DNA of 64,000 nucleotides from Streptomyces sp. NBC_00358 (GCF_036099295.1 NZ_CP107976.1:8928001-8992000); one strand, 5' to 3'. Counted from the stretch's first letter, positions 15,843 through 24,540 are shown. Numbers and translations are program-made. The notes: generated from the sequence alone by a model not told the origin.

Positions 15843-18800
15843 ATGTCGCGCATGACGACTGCTTCAACGAGGCGAAGGCTGAGATCCGCACGGCGGCAGG
15901 TGAGCGTCGCCGCCGCCCTCGCCGTGGCCGCCACCATGGCTCTCACGGGTGCCGGTCCGGCGCCGGCCGTCGGTCCGCACGGGAAGCGCATCCCGACCCT
16001 CGTGGCCGGGGACGCCCGCTTCGAGGTCCTCTCGCCCACGCTGATCCGGACCGAATACGCGGGCGACGGGAAGTTCACCGACGATCCGACGTTCAACGCG
16101 ATCGGCCGCGACGGCTTCACACCGGCCCCGTACAGCGCCAGGACGACCGACGGCTGGCTCACCATCACGACGAGCGCGATGAGCCTGCGCTACCAGGTCG
16201 GCTCCGGGCCGTTCGACGCACACAACCTCTCGGTGCGGTCGACGGCCGGAACGACCCCCGTGACCGCCGCCCCCTGGCAGCGTCTGACCTGCGCACTCGG
16301 CGCACTGTGCGAGGCCGAGAACCTGCGTCTCGACGGGCTGTCCGTCGCCGCCGACCACTCCGGCCACACCGGGGCCGGATTCGCGGCGGGATTCGCGGGC
16401 ACCGGCAGCTCGGCGTCCGCTGACATCGATGTCACAGACGACGGGACGTATCAACTCGACCTGCGCTACGCGAACTCCCGCGGCGGCGACGGCCAGACCC
16501 GGACCCGCACCCTGACGCTGTCCGCGGACGGCGGCGCTCAGCAGACGGTGTCCTTACCGGCCACGGCGAACTGGGACACCTGGAACCTCGCCACGGCAAG
16601 CGTCCACCTCGGCGCGGGCCACCACACGCTCGCCCTGACACGGACGGCCTCGGACTCCGGCAACGTCAACATCGACAGCCTCGCACTCGTGCGACCCGGC
16701 GAGGCCTACCCGCCCGTCTCCAGCACCGCGATCACGGACTGCGCGTACGGCACGAGCTGCGAGGCGGAAGCCGGCCGCATCGGCGGCACGGCGGTCGACG
16801 CCACCGACCACAAGGGATACGCCGGCAGCGGCTTCGTCGGCGACCTCCACCAGGGAACGAGCCTGACCGCCCACGTGGTCGGCGTGCCCGCCCACGGCGT
16901 GTACACCCTGCGGATGCGCTACGCGAACGGCACCGGCGGCGACGGCCTCCACCAGCGGCGCACCGCCACCGTGTCCGCCGCCGGCACCGACAGCACCCTG
17001 TCGTTCCCCGCGACCGACGGCTGGGACGACTGGCAGACGGCCTCGCTGCCCGTCACCCTCGAAGCGGGCGCGGACGACATCACCCTCGGCTGCCCCGACA
17101 CGGCCAGCTGCCACATCAACGCGGACACCCTCTCGGTGACCGCCCCCGACGCGCCCGCGCCCCCGCCGCACATCGCGCTCGGCGGATACCGCCGAGGCCT
17201 CGACGGTGTGACCGGCAACGAGAACTCCGTCCCCACCACCCCCGGCCTCCTCAACCAGGACGGCTGGTACCTGCTCGACGACACGCCCTCGGCGCTGTAC
17301 GACACCACGACGGGGAAGGCGGTTCCGCGCCCCGGCCACGGCGGCGCGCCCTACCAGGACGGGTACGTGTTCGGCTACGGGCACGACTACAAGCAGGGGC
17401 TCGGCGATCTGGCGGCGCTGACCGGACCGCCGGCACTGCTGCCCCAATGGGCCTACGGGGTCTGGTACTCGGAGTACATCGACCGCACCGCGGCGGACTA
17501 CGAGAACACGATCCTCCCCGCGTTCCGTTCCGAAGGCACCCCGCTGGACGTCCTGGTGACCGACACGGACTTCAAGGCCGTGAACAATTGGAGCGGTTGG
17601 GAGATGGACCCGGCCAAGTACCCCGATCCCAAGGGCTTCTTCGACTGGTCGGCCTCCCAAGGGCTGCACAACACCCTCAACGTGCACCCCAGCATCCTCG
17701 CGTCCGACCCCCAGTTCGCCCAGGCGCAGGCCACGGCCAAGGGCAAGCTCACGAAGGGCGGTTGCGCCTCGGGCGCCGACGTCGGGAACAACTGCTACAC
17801 CTTCGACTTCGGTGACCCGGACCAGCTCAAGGCCTACATGGACCTGCACCGGACCATGGACCAGCAGGGCAACGACTTCTGGTGGCTCGACTGGTGCTGC
17901 GACGCGTCGCAGTCGTCGTCGCCGGGAGTGACCCCCGACGCCTGGATCAACCAGCAGTACGCCACCGCCGCCGCCAAGACCCTCGGCCGCGGATTCGTCC
18001 TCTCCCGCGCGTACGGATCGCTGCAGGCGGCCGGCTACAGCGGCCAGCAGGGACTGCCGACCGGGCCGTGGGCGGACAAGCGCTCCACCGTCCACTTCAC
18101 CGGCGACACCTCATCGACCTGGGGCACGCTGAAGCTGGAGGTCGGCTACACCCCGGGAGAGTCCGCCGCGACCGGGATGGCGGCCATCACCCACGACATC
18201 GGCGGCCACAACGACACGACAGGGCTGACCGGTTCGGAGACGTACAGCGACGGCGGGCAGAGCCGCACCACGCACAAACTGCCCGACGACCTGTACGCCC
18301 GCTGGGTCCAGTTCGGAGCCTTCCAGCCCGTCGACCGCCTGCACAGCAACCACAGCGACCGACTGCCCTGGCAGTACGGCAGCGTGGCGCGTCGATCCGC
18401 CGACACGTTCCTCAACCTCCGCGAGAACCTGGTGCCCTACACCTACACGCTCGCCGAGGAGGCGAACCGCACCGGCCTGCCCATCGTCCGCCCCACCTAC
18501 CTGGAGTACCCCGACGAGCCCCAGGCGTACGCGGCCGCCGACAGTGAGTACTTCTACGGCTCCGACCTACTGGTCGCCCCCGTGACCACACCGGGCACCT
18601 CCGCCACCACCTCGGTATGGCTCCCGCCCGGCCAGTGGACCGACTACTTCACCGGCGAGACCTACACCGGCGGCGGAACCCGGGAAGTGACCACCGACCT
18701 GAACTCGATGCCGGTGTTCATCAAGGCGGGCGGCATCCTGCCCACCCGTACCCACGACGTGTCCGGCAACGACCACAACCCCCTGACCGACGTCACCCTC

Positions 18801-19142
18801 ACCGTCGCCGCCGGTTCGTCGGGCTCCTTCCGCCTCTACGAGGACGACGGCACCACCGGACACAAGAACCGGAGCGCGACGACGGCCATCCGCTACCGGC
18901 AGAACGGTCCGCGCCACACGCACACGGTGACGATCCGTCCCGTGCGGGGCTCCTTCCCCGGCCAGGTGAAGACCCGCCGGTGGACGATCTCGCTCCTCGG
19001 GGTCCAGGCACCCACCAAGGTCTCGGCGACCGGCACACGGTTGTCACCGCACGCCTACCGCTGGGACAGCGCCTCGAAGGTTCTGACCATCACACTCCCA
19101 CGCCACAGCGTGCACACCCCGATCACCGTCACCTTCCAGTAG
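15843..19142 (+). CDS. Secreted GH31 family glycosidase with inserted carbohydrate-binding modules
   Basis: 1099 residues (start ATG 15843 or 15852). An Arg-rich n-region and a hydrophobic stretch ending TGAGPAPAVG form a Sec or Tat-like signal peptide. The GH31 N-terminal beta domain is interrupted by two tandem CBM35/CBM6-like modules (about residues 155-290 and 300-430; both have YANxxGGDG and a central DxW strand). The barrel follows: FWWLDWCCD places the nucleophile at about Asp683 and HFTGDTSSTW the acid/base at about Asp755. The C-terminal beta domain begins near LVAPVTTPG. Likely an extracellular alpha-glucosidase or alpha-xylosidase; specificity cannot be read from sequence. A terminator follows. 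Confidence 0.85.
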   Translation: MSRMTTASTRRRLRSARRQVSVAAALAVAATMALTGAGPAPAVGPHGKRIPTLVAGDARFEVLSPTLIRTEYAGDGKFTDDPTFNAIGRDGFTPAPYSARTTDGWLTITTSAMSLRYQVGSGPFDAHNLSVRSTAGTTPVTAAPWQRLTCALGALCEAENLRLDGLSVAADHSGHTGAGFAAGFAGTGSSASADIDVTDDGTYQLDLRYANSRGGDGQTRTRTLTLSADGGAQQTVSLPATANWDTWNLATASVHLGAGHHTLALTRTASDSGNVNIDSLALVRPGEAYPPVSSTAITDCAYGTSCEAEAGRIGGTAVDATDHKGYAGSGFVGDLHQGTSLTAHVVGVPAHGVYTLRMRYANGTGGDGLHQRRTATVSAAGTDSTLSFPATDGWDDWQTASLPVTLEAGADDITLGCPDTASCHINADTLSVTAPDAPAPPPHIALGGYRRGLDGVTGNENSVPTTPGLLNQDGWYLLDDTPSALYDTTTGKAVPRPGHGGAPYQDGYVFGYGHDYKQGLGDLAALTGPPALLPQWAYGVWYSEYIDRTAADYENTILPAFRSEGTPLDVLVTDTDFKAVNNWSGWEMDPAKYPDPKGFFDWSASQGLHNTLNVHPSILASDPQFAQAQATAKGKLTKGGCASGADVGNNCYTFDFGDPDQLKAYMDLHRTMDQQGNDFWWLDWCCDASQSSSPGVTPDAWINQQYATAAAKTLGRGFVLSRAYGSLQAAGYSGQQGLPTGPWADKRSTVHFTGDTSSTWGTLKLEVGYTPGESAATGMAAITHDIGGHNDTTGLTGSETYSDGGQSRTTHKLPDDLYARWVQFGAFQPVDRLHSNHSDRLPWQYGSVARRSADTFLNLRENLVPYTYTLAEEANRTGLPIVRPTYLEYPDEPQAYAAADSEYFYGSDLLVAPVTTPGTSATTSVWLPPGQWTDYFTGETYTGGGTREVTTDLNSMPVFIKAGGILPTRTHDVSGNDHNPLTDVTLTVAAGSSGSFRLYEDDGTTGHKNRSATTAIRYRQNGPRHTHTVTIRPVRGSFPGQVKTRRWTISLLGVQAPTKVSATGTRLSPHAYRWDSASKVLTITLPRHSVHTPITVTFQ

Positions 19143-19161
19143 GGGGCACACGTAAGGTCCG

Positions 19162-19198
19162 CGGCTGCGGCAGGGTCCGCCGGAACCTGCCGCAGCCG
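19162..19198 (+). terminator. Hairpin terminator after the GH31 gene
   Basis: CGGCTGCGGCAGG (19162-19174) and CCTGCCGCAGCCG (19186-19198) are perfect 13-bp arms with an 11-nt loop, 20 bp after the GH31 stop. Confidence 0.72.
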
Positions 19199-19292
19199 AC
19201 GGATGCCGTTCGAGGGCCGTCCGCGCGTGCGGACACTCCTCCGGCCGGCCAATCCACTCGACACCGCCCGAGATCGTGGCACGATGTCCCGC

Positions 19293-19325
19293 ATGACTAC
19301 GAACCGAAAGGCCCATGCCGCGTAG
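19293..19325 (+). CDS. 10-codon upstream ORF overlapping the next gene
   Basis: ATG...TAG encodes MTTNRKAHAA and ends inside the start of the following gene (ATGCCGCGTAG holds both the downstream ATG and this stop). CACGAT lies 7 nt upstream, as expected for a nearly leaderless transcript. The same arrangement recurs at 55076-55108 with MFLIRKGDAA, which is why it is listed. The shared end RK-x-x-AA-stop may reflect conserved DNA around the next start rather than a selected peptide. Confidence 0.4.
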   Translation: MTTNRKAHAA

Positions 19326-19722
19326 CCGGCCAGGGCGTGCCAGGACCGGAGTTCGCCGCCACCGAACCCCGGACGCGGGTCCGGAGATCGACGGCTTGTC
19401 GCTGAGCGCGTCGTCCGAGGTCATCTGCCTCGAACGAAGCCGCAACTATCTCCGGCCGGGAGACGTCAGCGCTGCCGTACGCCTCTGGCGGGACCACGTC
19501 CACCGCCCCGAGCGTCAGTTGTGGAACGACTACGAGTCCGGCGACGTGCACTGGGACTGCTGCGGAAACCCGCTCGAAGCCCGAGCTCTCCTCGACACCG
19601 TCATCCAGGCCATGTCACCTCGGAACGCCCGCGAACTCCGACGGATCGTGAGCCGTTTCGACGCCGTCCGGGACCGACCGTCAAGGCCGTCGCCCCGGCT
19701 CGATCGGCCCTGCTCGACATGA
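19315..19722 (+). CDS. Conserved small hypothetical protein (MPRxRP family), member 1
   Basis: 135 residues, Arg rich, no signal peptide or membrane segment. The middle, WRDHVHRPERQLWNDYESGD followed by NPLEARALLDTVIQAMSP and ARELRRIVSRFD, looks like a small helical protein. It resembles the protein at 55098 in its first residues and in the LEAR/ARELRR-type helices, and both have an overlapping 10-codon upstream ORF. Function unknown. The last 15 residues are low complexity, so the true end could differ if a frameshift exists. Confidence 0.55.
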   Translation: MPRSRPGRARTGVRRHRTPDAGPEIDGLSLSASSEVICLERSRNYLRPGDVSAAVRLWRDHVHRPERQLWNDYESGDVHWDCCGNPLEARALLDTVIQAMSPRNARELRRIVSRFDAVRDRPSRPSPRLDRPCST

Positions 19723-19858
19723 CGTCCCACGGCCGAGGCGAGGCAGGGGAGCAGAGCCCCCGAGGGCGGCACTCAAGAGCGTCCCGTGACACCTGTCATG
19801 CGAAATGGCGTACCCCAGGCACTGGGGAAACGGGACGAGCCGCCCCTACCTTCTTCAC

Positions 19859-20212
19859 ATGACGAAGTCAGATGGAACCGATCCGCAGAAGACCGATGTC
19901 AAGGTGAGCCTGATCGGCGGTCACCGCCTCAAGGGGGAGACGCTGCACGAGCGCACCCTCACCGCGTCCCTCATCGGAGGGGCCGACGTCGACCTCACCG
20001 ACATCGACATCCCTGACGGCGCCGAACTGCGCATCACCAAACTGAGCCTGATCGGTGGCGTCAGCCTGAAGGTCCGCCCTGACGTCGTCGTGGAGGTGCA
20101 CGGCATCCGCCTGGGCGGGGTGAAGGACGACGGCCCGACCCGGTCGGGCGGTCCCACGGTCCGCATCGACGCCTGGGGACTCCTCGGCGGAGTCACCGTC
20201 ACGCGCGCGTGA
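19859..20212 (+). CDS. LiaF-like (cell-wall-active antibiotic response C-terminal-like) small protein
   Basis: 117 residues. A repetitive beta pattern, VSLIGGHRLKGE, ASLIGGADVDLTD, LSLIGGVSLKV and GLLGGVTV, resembles the C-terminal beta-helix-like domain of LiaF/YvqF and DUF1707-linked proteins. There are no membrane segments. The ATG at 19859 has no ribosome site but TACCTT lies exactly 6 nt upstream, the spacing of a leaderless promoter. A role in envelope stress is inferred only from the family. Confidence 0.7.
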   Translation: MTKSDGTDPQKTDVKVSLIGGHRLKGETLHERTLTASLIGGADVDLTDIDIPDGAELRITKLSLIGGVSLKVRPDVVVEVHGIRLGGVKDDGPTRSGGPTVRIDAWGLLGGVTVTRA

Positions 20213-20479
20213 GGTCGTCCCGATCCCGTGCGGACGGGATCAGCCGCGGTGGTGAGCGCCGGCCGGCCCGGACGGCCGACCGGTGCCGGTCCGTCCGCCG
20301 CTGACCCGGCCCCGGGCCAGTGGCCGATTCGAGGAGTCCAGGCCGTGAGTGGCTCCCAGGGAAACGGGTCGTCCGAAGGGCGGGACAGGAAAGGCCTGGC
20401 CGTGCAACCATTCGGGCCCCGTACAGGTCTCATATAGCGAAATCGCCTGTCCCCTTCACCAGGAGCATCTGGGGGCCTC

Positions 20480-20995
20480 ATGCAACACCACCCATCCCGT
20501 GCAGCCATTGTCGCGGGCGTCCTTCTCACCGCCGTCGGCGCCACGGTCCCCGCATCCGCGGCCGTGCAGTCGCAGGCATCCGCCAAGGTCACGCCGCCCG
20601 CGCGCATCGTCAACGCCCGCTGGGGCGGGCACTGTACCTACGACCGGGTCGTCATCGACGTCCGGGGCACCGCCCCGTCCGTCAGCGTCAAGCCGGTCAC
20701 GACACTTCGCTACGAGGCTTCCGGGAAGAAGGTCCCACTCGCGGGGAAGTACTTCCTGGACATGAGGCTCTCTCACGCTGTCGCCCACGACAACGCGGGC
20801 AACTCGGTCTACCTGGGTCCGCGACTGGTGAAGATCCAGTTGCCCAAGCTGAAGGGTCTCGCCTTCACCGGAGACTTCGAAGGGGTGGTCTCCTTCGGAA
20901 CCGCCTTCCAGACCAAGCCCACGTACAAGGTCTACAAGCTGCACAGCCCCGAGCGCGTGGTCCTGGACATCAACCACGCCAACTCGTGCGGGTGA
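20480..20995 (+). CDS. Secreted AMIN-like domain protein
   Basis: 171 residues. A signal peptide is visible in residues 1-28 (SRAAIVAGVLLTAVGATVPASA, split here for length: cationic start, hydrophobic core, ASA cleavage). The mature part is an AMIN-like beta domain: CTYDRVVIDVRGTAP, then FEGVVSFGTAFQT and SPERVVLDINH near the end. AMIN domains direct proteins to the cell envelope. Two cysteines (near HCTYD and the C-terminal SCG) could form a disulfide. A perfect hairpin follows the stop. Confidence 0.78.
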   Translation: MQHHPSRAAIVAGVLLTAVGATVPASAAVQSQASAKVTPPARIVNARWGGHCTYDRVVIDVRGTAPSVSVKPVTTLRYEASGKKVPLAGKYFLDMRLSHAVAHDNAGNSVYLGPRLVKIQLPKLKGLAFTGDFEGVVSFGTAFQTKPTYKVYKLHSPERVVLDINHANSCG

Positions 20996-21018
20996 GTGCC
21001 GGACGCCACCGAAGCGTG

Positions 21019-21042
21019 TCAGCCGCCCTGCGGGGCGGCTGA
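21019..21042 (+). terminator. Hairpin terminator
   Basis: TCAGCCGCCC and GGGCGGCTGA are perfect 10-bp arms around a TGCG tetraloop, 24 bp past the AMIN-like gene. Confidence 0.7.
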
Positions 21043-21187
21043 ACCGTCTGAGCGTCCAACCGTCCGGACCGGACGTCGAACCACGGTCTGGCCGACCGGC
21101 CGCCGCGACCGGTCCCGCGAAAGCCGTCCTGCGAACGGTACGACCACTCCGGATGCGCGTGCCGGGCAGCGCCCGCAGGCTGAGCAC

Positions 21188-21406
21188 ATGGCCAGTCATC
21201 AGCCCATGGTCGTCGTCTACCCGCCTGCCGCGGACGGCGGCCGCAGAGTCCGTGTCGCTGCCGGGTTCATCGGCATGGCCTACACCCTGGTCGACATCGC
21301 CGAATTCCTGCGCCGAGCCGGGATGGACGACATCGAGGCATCCGACATCAAGGCCGCGGACTGGATCGAATGGCGTGGCGGCGGCCCCGGTATGTGGGAC
21401 CACTGA
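21188..21406 (+). CDS. Conserved small hypothetical protein
   Basis: 72 residues. VVVYPPAADGGRRVRVAAG begins the protein, followed by IGMAYTLVDIAEFLRRAGMD and the strongly typical end DWIEWRGGGPGMW. I recognise this as a widespread Streptomyces short-protein family of unknown function. The ATG at 21188 was chosen because the family starts a few residues before the VVVxPP motif. No signal peptide or membrane helix. Confidence 0.7.
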   Translation: MASHQPMVVVYPPAADGGRRVRVAAGFIGMAYTLVDIAEFLRRAGMDDIEASDIKAADWIEWRGGGPGMWDH

Positions 21407-21454
21407 CCGCTGCCGATCCCCGAGGCGTCGAGGCGGTGCCGTACGGTCCCACAC

Positions 21455-21970
21455 ATGATCCTTCCGAAGGTCCGTGATCCTCGCTTCGTGACGATCCGTC
21501 GCGGCGGGACGCTCACTGATGCGGATCACCATCTCCTGGCCCTCTGGGCGGCACTGTGCGCGGAGCACGTCCTTCCCCTGTTCGAATCGGCCCGGCCCGA
21601 GGACGGACGGCCGCGTCAAGCGATCGAGCACGCCCGCGCCTGGGTGCGGGGCGAGGTCAGGATGACCGACGCTCGGGCGGCGGGCGGCCACGCGATGGGT
21701 GCGGCCAGAGATCTGCGCGGTGCGGCACGGCATGCCGCGTACGCCGCCGGTCAGGCCGGGGCGGTCGCACACGTCGCCGCGCACGAGCTCGGTGCCGCCG
21801 CCTATGCGATCAAGGCCGTACGTGCCGCCGCGCCGGAGGGCGAGGGTGAGGCCGCAGGGCGATCGGAGTGTCAGTGGCAGCGTGCCCGGCTCCCCGAGGC
21901 GATCCGCGAGCTCGTACTCGACGACCAGCGATTGCGGAACGACATCTGCTGGTCGGTGTTCGACTGCTGA
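21455..21970 (+). CDS. Putative immunity protein (Imm5-like domain)
   Basis: 171 residues, Ala rich and helical. KVRDPRFVTIRRGGTLTDAD, followed by HHLLALWAALCAEHVLPLFE and repeated Ala-rich helices such as QAGAVAHVAAHELGAAAYAI, matches the Imm-5-like putative immunity proteins found in polymorphic toxin loci and as orphans. No toxin gene adjoins it here. Whether it neutralises anything is unknown. Confidence 0.75.
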   Translation: MILPKVRDPRFVTIRRGGTLTDADHHLLALWAALCAEHVLPLFESARPEDGRPRQAIEHARAWVRGEVRMTDARAAGGHAMGAARDLRGAARHAAYAAGQAGAVAHVAAHELGAAAYAIKAVRAAAPEGEGEAAGRSECQWQRARLPEAIRELVLDDQRLRNDICWSVFDC

Positions 21971-22173
21971 GCCGAGCGCCGACGCGCGTTTCATCACAGC
22001 AGAGAGGTCCTGCCGACGGCCTGCCAAAAGGCCACCGGATGGTGGCAGTTGCGCGCCGTGTTCGTGCAGGATCGCTCCTACGAGCGTGGCGCAACTGTCG
22101 CGGCACGAATGGAAGCACAGGCACCGCCGGTGAGTGAGACCGCTGACCGGTCACGATCACCAGCCAGGAGGCC

Positions 22174-22653
22174 GTGGTGAATGTAGTGCTGCGAGACGTG
22201 AGAGACGCCGACCTGCCCGTGTTCTTCGGTCAGATGAACGACCCCGAAGCGCTCCGGATGGCGGCGTTCACGGCCAAGGACCCGTCGGACAAGGCGCAGT
22301 TCCAAGCCCACTGGGAAAGGATCCGCCAAGACCCAACGATCGTCGCACGCACCGTCGTCGGCGACGGCGACGAGGTCATCGGGAATGTCGGCGTGTTCGG
22401 ACCGCCCGAGGAACGCGAGATCACGTACTGGATCGGGCGGCGGTACTGGGGGAGAGGAGCGGCCACCGCCGCGCTGCGGGCGATCCTCGGTATCGCGACG
22501 GAGCGTCCGTTGCACGCCCGCGCGGCCGCGGACAACCTCGCTTCGATCCAGGTCCTCAAGAAATGCGGGTTCGCGGTCCACGGCGACGATCGGGGCTACG
22601 CCAACGCACGAGGCGAGGAAGTCGACGAAGTGCTCCTGATTCTGGTCGACTGA
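22174..22653 (+). CDS. GNAT family N-acetyltransferase (RimJ/RimL-like)
   Basis: 159 residues from GTG 22174 with AGGAGG directly upstream (GTG 22177 is possible). ITYWIGRRYWGRGAATAALR is the acetyl-CoA-binding motif (R/Q-x-x-G-x-A/G) and NLASIQVLKKCGFAVHG the conserved GNAT C-terminal motif. It probably acetylates a small molecule or a protein N-terminus. It is followed by a strong two-way terminator. Confidence 0.82.
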   Translation: MVNVVLRDVRDADLPVFFGQMNDPEALRMAAFTAKDPSDKAQFQAHWERIRQDPTIVARTVVGDGDEVIGNVGVFGPPEEREITYWIGRRYWGRGAATAALRAILGIATERPLHARAAADNLASIQVLKKCGFAVHGDDRGYANARGEEVDEVLLILVD

Positions 22654-22712
22654 CTCATGTCCATCTGATCAATTCGCTTGCCGCGCGCGGAGCTTGCCGC
22701 GGGACACATGCG

Positions 22713-22747
22713 AAGGGGCCGGCCGGAGCATCTCCGGTCGGCCCCTT
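22713..22747. terminator. Strong bidirectional hairpin terminator
   Basis: AAGGGGCCGGCCGGAG (22713-22728) pairs with CTCCGGTCGGCCCCTT (22732-22747) over 16 bp with one G-U wobble and a 3-nt loop, ending in TTTGT. It separates the GNAT gene from the gas vesicle operon. The rest of 22654-22955 holds the candidate gvp promoter and no gene. Confidence 0.75.
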
Positions 22748-22854
22748 TGTCGTACGACGCTGTGATCAGGCGCGGTCGGGGTGACCCGGTAGCCGGAACG
22801 GCTCTCCGCGGGGCAGGGCTGTGAGTGGTCCGGTCGATCGTCGGCATCCCGCCG

Positions 22855-22877
22855 GTGTTCGAACCGGCGTCGGGTAG
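22855..22877 (+). promoter_or_regulatory. Candidate SigB-type promoter of the gas vesicle operon
   Basis: GTGT (22855-22858), 13 nt and GGGTAG (22872-22877) approximate the SigB-group pattern GNNT-N14-16-GGGTA(C/T), one nt short in the spacer and with a final G. It lies about 80 nt before gvpO and overlaps a TTCGAA-centred dyad (CCGG..CCGG). Confidence 0.35.
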
Positions 22878-22955
22878 GTGACAGCGTGCCGGGCACGAAC
22901 GCTCGACTGGTCCACTCAAGGTGCGCCGCACCGGATTCTCACCAGACTTGGATCC

Positions 22956-23276
22956 ATGGCAGAAGAGCGTCGGCCGCGCGCCAGGAAATCCTCGACGACA
23001 AGTGCTCGCCGCGCACCGTCCCTGCGTGGAGCGGGAGATGCCGCGCGTGCTGCCTGCCGGAGTCTGGAAGGTCTGATCGGTCATCCCACGGAGGGCGTAT
23101 CGGCGGTGGGGCGTGAGGAAGACGGCTGGTGTGTCGTCGTGGACGTTCTTGAGCTGCCGCGGATTCCGGACACGACGAGCCTGCTCGCCTCGTACGAGGT
23201 GCGGCTCGACCAGGACGGCGAACTCATGGAGTACCGCCGGGTCCGCCGCTATCGGCGGGGGTCCGCCGACGAGTGA
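22956..23276 (+). CDS. gvpO: Gas vesicle protein GvpO
   Basis: 106 residues. An Arg-rich, probably disordered N-terminus (about 25 residues) precedes the GvpO domain: LEGLIGHPTEGVSAVGREED, GWCVVVDVLELPRIPD and LLASYEVRLDQDGELMEYRR-type strands, the last with the conserved YRR. GvpO is an accessory protein needed for vesicle formation and opens the actinomycete cluster order O-A-F-G-Y-Z-J-L-S-K, which is complete here. The start has no strong ribosome site. Confidence 0.88.
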   Translation: MAEERRPRARKSSTTSARRAPSLRGAGDAARAACRSLEGLIGHPTEGVSAVGREEDGWCVVVDVLELPRIPDTTSLLASYEVRLDQDGELMEYRRVRRYRRGSADE

Positions 23277-23316
23277 CGAGTGACTCGGGTCTGCCCGACA
23301 ACCGGAAGGATTCCCC

Positions 23317-23787
23317 ATGCCTGCGACCACCTACTCCGACGAGGTAGTGGCGTGCCCACCGCGCGCCGGCACGTTGTACGACGTGCTCGAACTCATTCTT
23401 GACCGGGGCATGGTGATCGACGTGTTCGTCCGGGTGTCCCTGGTCGGCATCGAGATCCTCAAGATCGACGCACGCATCGTGGTGGCGAGTGTCGACACGT
23501 ACCTGCGATTCGCGGAAGCGTGCAACCGGCTTGACCTGGAGCGTGACTCCGGCAGCACCACCGTTCCTGAGCTGATCGGCGGCGGTGCCGCCAAGTCCAT
23601 AGGCAAACGCAAGGTTCGCAAGGCCGCGGAAACCGTGGGGGACACCGTTCGCAAGGCGGTCGGGGGCGGCCGTGACGACGACTCCGACGAGCACGACGAG
23701 GACGAGGAAGAGCAGCAGGAACGGCCGAGGAAGCGGCGTGCTCCGGCCCGGGGCGGTAGCAGCCGACGACGATCCGTGGAGGAGTGA
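23317..23787 (+). CDS. gvpA: Gas vesicle structural protein GvpA, extended form
   Basis: 156 residues. Residues 10-75 are the hydrophobic GvpA/J shell domain: LYDVLELILDRGMVIDVFVR, then SLVGIEILKIDARIVVASVD and TYLRFAEACNRL. Ordinary cyanobacterial or haloarchaeal GvpA is about 70-80 residues; here an extra 80-residue tail of Lys/Arg and then Asp/Glu blocks follows (DDDSDEHDEDEEEQQERPRK). This extension is characteristic of Streptomyces GvpA. It forms the ribbed protein wall of the vesicle. Second gene of the operon, 40 bp after gvpO. Confidence 0.88.
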   Translation: MPATTYSDEVVACPPRAGTLYDVLELILDRGMVIDVFVRVSLVGIEILKIDARIVVASVDTYLRFAEACNRLDLERDSGSTTVPELIGGGAAKSIGKRKVRKAAETVGDTVRKAVGGGRDDDSDEHDEDEEEQQERPRKRRAPARGGSSRRRSVEE

Positions 23788-23790
23788 GCC

Positions 23791-24540
23791 GTGACCGGCG
23801 ATGGTGTGTACGTCTACGCGATTGTCCGCGCGGGAAGCCCGCTGCCGGTGGACGCAACGGGTGTGGGCAGCCCGGCCGCCCCGCTGCGGGCGATCCGTCA
23901 GGGACGGATCGCCGCGGTTGTCAGTGAGGCTCCACCCAACCTCCGCGCCAGACGCCGAGATCTGCTCGCTCACCAGGATCTGCTCTTGAGCCTGTCGGAG
24001 CAGGGGTCTGTGCTGCCGATGCGATTCGGCATGGTCGCGTCCGACGAGGAAGCGGTGCGCGGCCAGTTGAAGGTCCGAGAGGCGGACCACGTGGCCGCAC
24101 TGGAACACCTCACCGGCGGGGTCGAGGTCAACGTCAAGGCCCTCCCGGCCAAGGACGCGCTGGCAAGCCTCATGGCGGAGGACAAGACCGTCCGCCGACT
24201 GCGGGACGAAGTGCGTCGACGGCCCGGATACGAAGCCAGCCTGCGACTGGGCGAAGCCGTCTCGGCCGCGCTGGAGAGCAGGGCCGCCGAAGCAGGCCGG
24301 CGAGTTCTGCGCGAGCTCACGCCCAGGGCCCGCGCGGTGGCCCCGGGTCCCGAAGTCCAAGGATGCGTGCTCAACGCGTCGTTCCTCGTCGATCGCGACG
24401 GCAGCGATGCCTTCCGAACCACGGCGGAGCGTTTCGGCCGTACGCATCGTGACCGTGTGGAGCTGCGGCTCACGGGTCCGCTGCCCTGTTACAGCTTCGT
24501 CTCCGGCGAAGGAACTCCCACCCGCGCCATTGGAGTCTGA
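23791..24540 (+). CDS. gvpF: Gas vesicle protein GvpF (GvpF/GvpL family)
   Basis: 249 residues from GTG 23791, 3 bp after the gvpA stop. GVYVYAIVRAGS is the typical start, SEQGSVLPMRFGMVASDEEA the conserved central motif (PxRFG), and VLNASFLVDRDG with LRLTGPLPCYSFV the conserved C-terminal half. GvpF binds GvpA and is thought to help nucleate or chaperone assembly. A paralogue (gvpL) lies later in the operon. Confidence 0.9.
   Translation: MTGDGVYVYAIVRAGSPLPVDATGVGSPAAPLRAIRQGRIAAVVSEAPPNLRARRRDLLAHQDLLLSLSEQGSVLPMRFGMVASDEEAVRGQLKVREADHVAALEHLTGGVEVNVKALPAKDALASLMAEDKTVRRLRDEVRRRPGYEASLRLGEAVSAALESRAAEAGRRVLRELTPRARAVAPGPEVQGCVLNASFLVDRDGSDAFRTTAERFGRTHRDRVELRLTGPLPCYSFVSGEGTPTRAIGV

Noticed and set aside
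22851..22868. GCCGGTGTTCGAACCGGC looks like a tRNA T arm (possible tRNA or att site)
   Set aside because: The loop has 8 rather than 7 nt in either orientation, position 61 is not C, and no acceptor, D or anticodon arms are found around it. It is a TTCGAA-centred dyad in the gvp promoter region.
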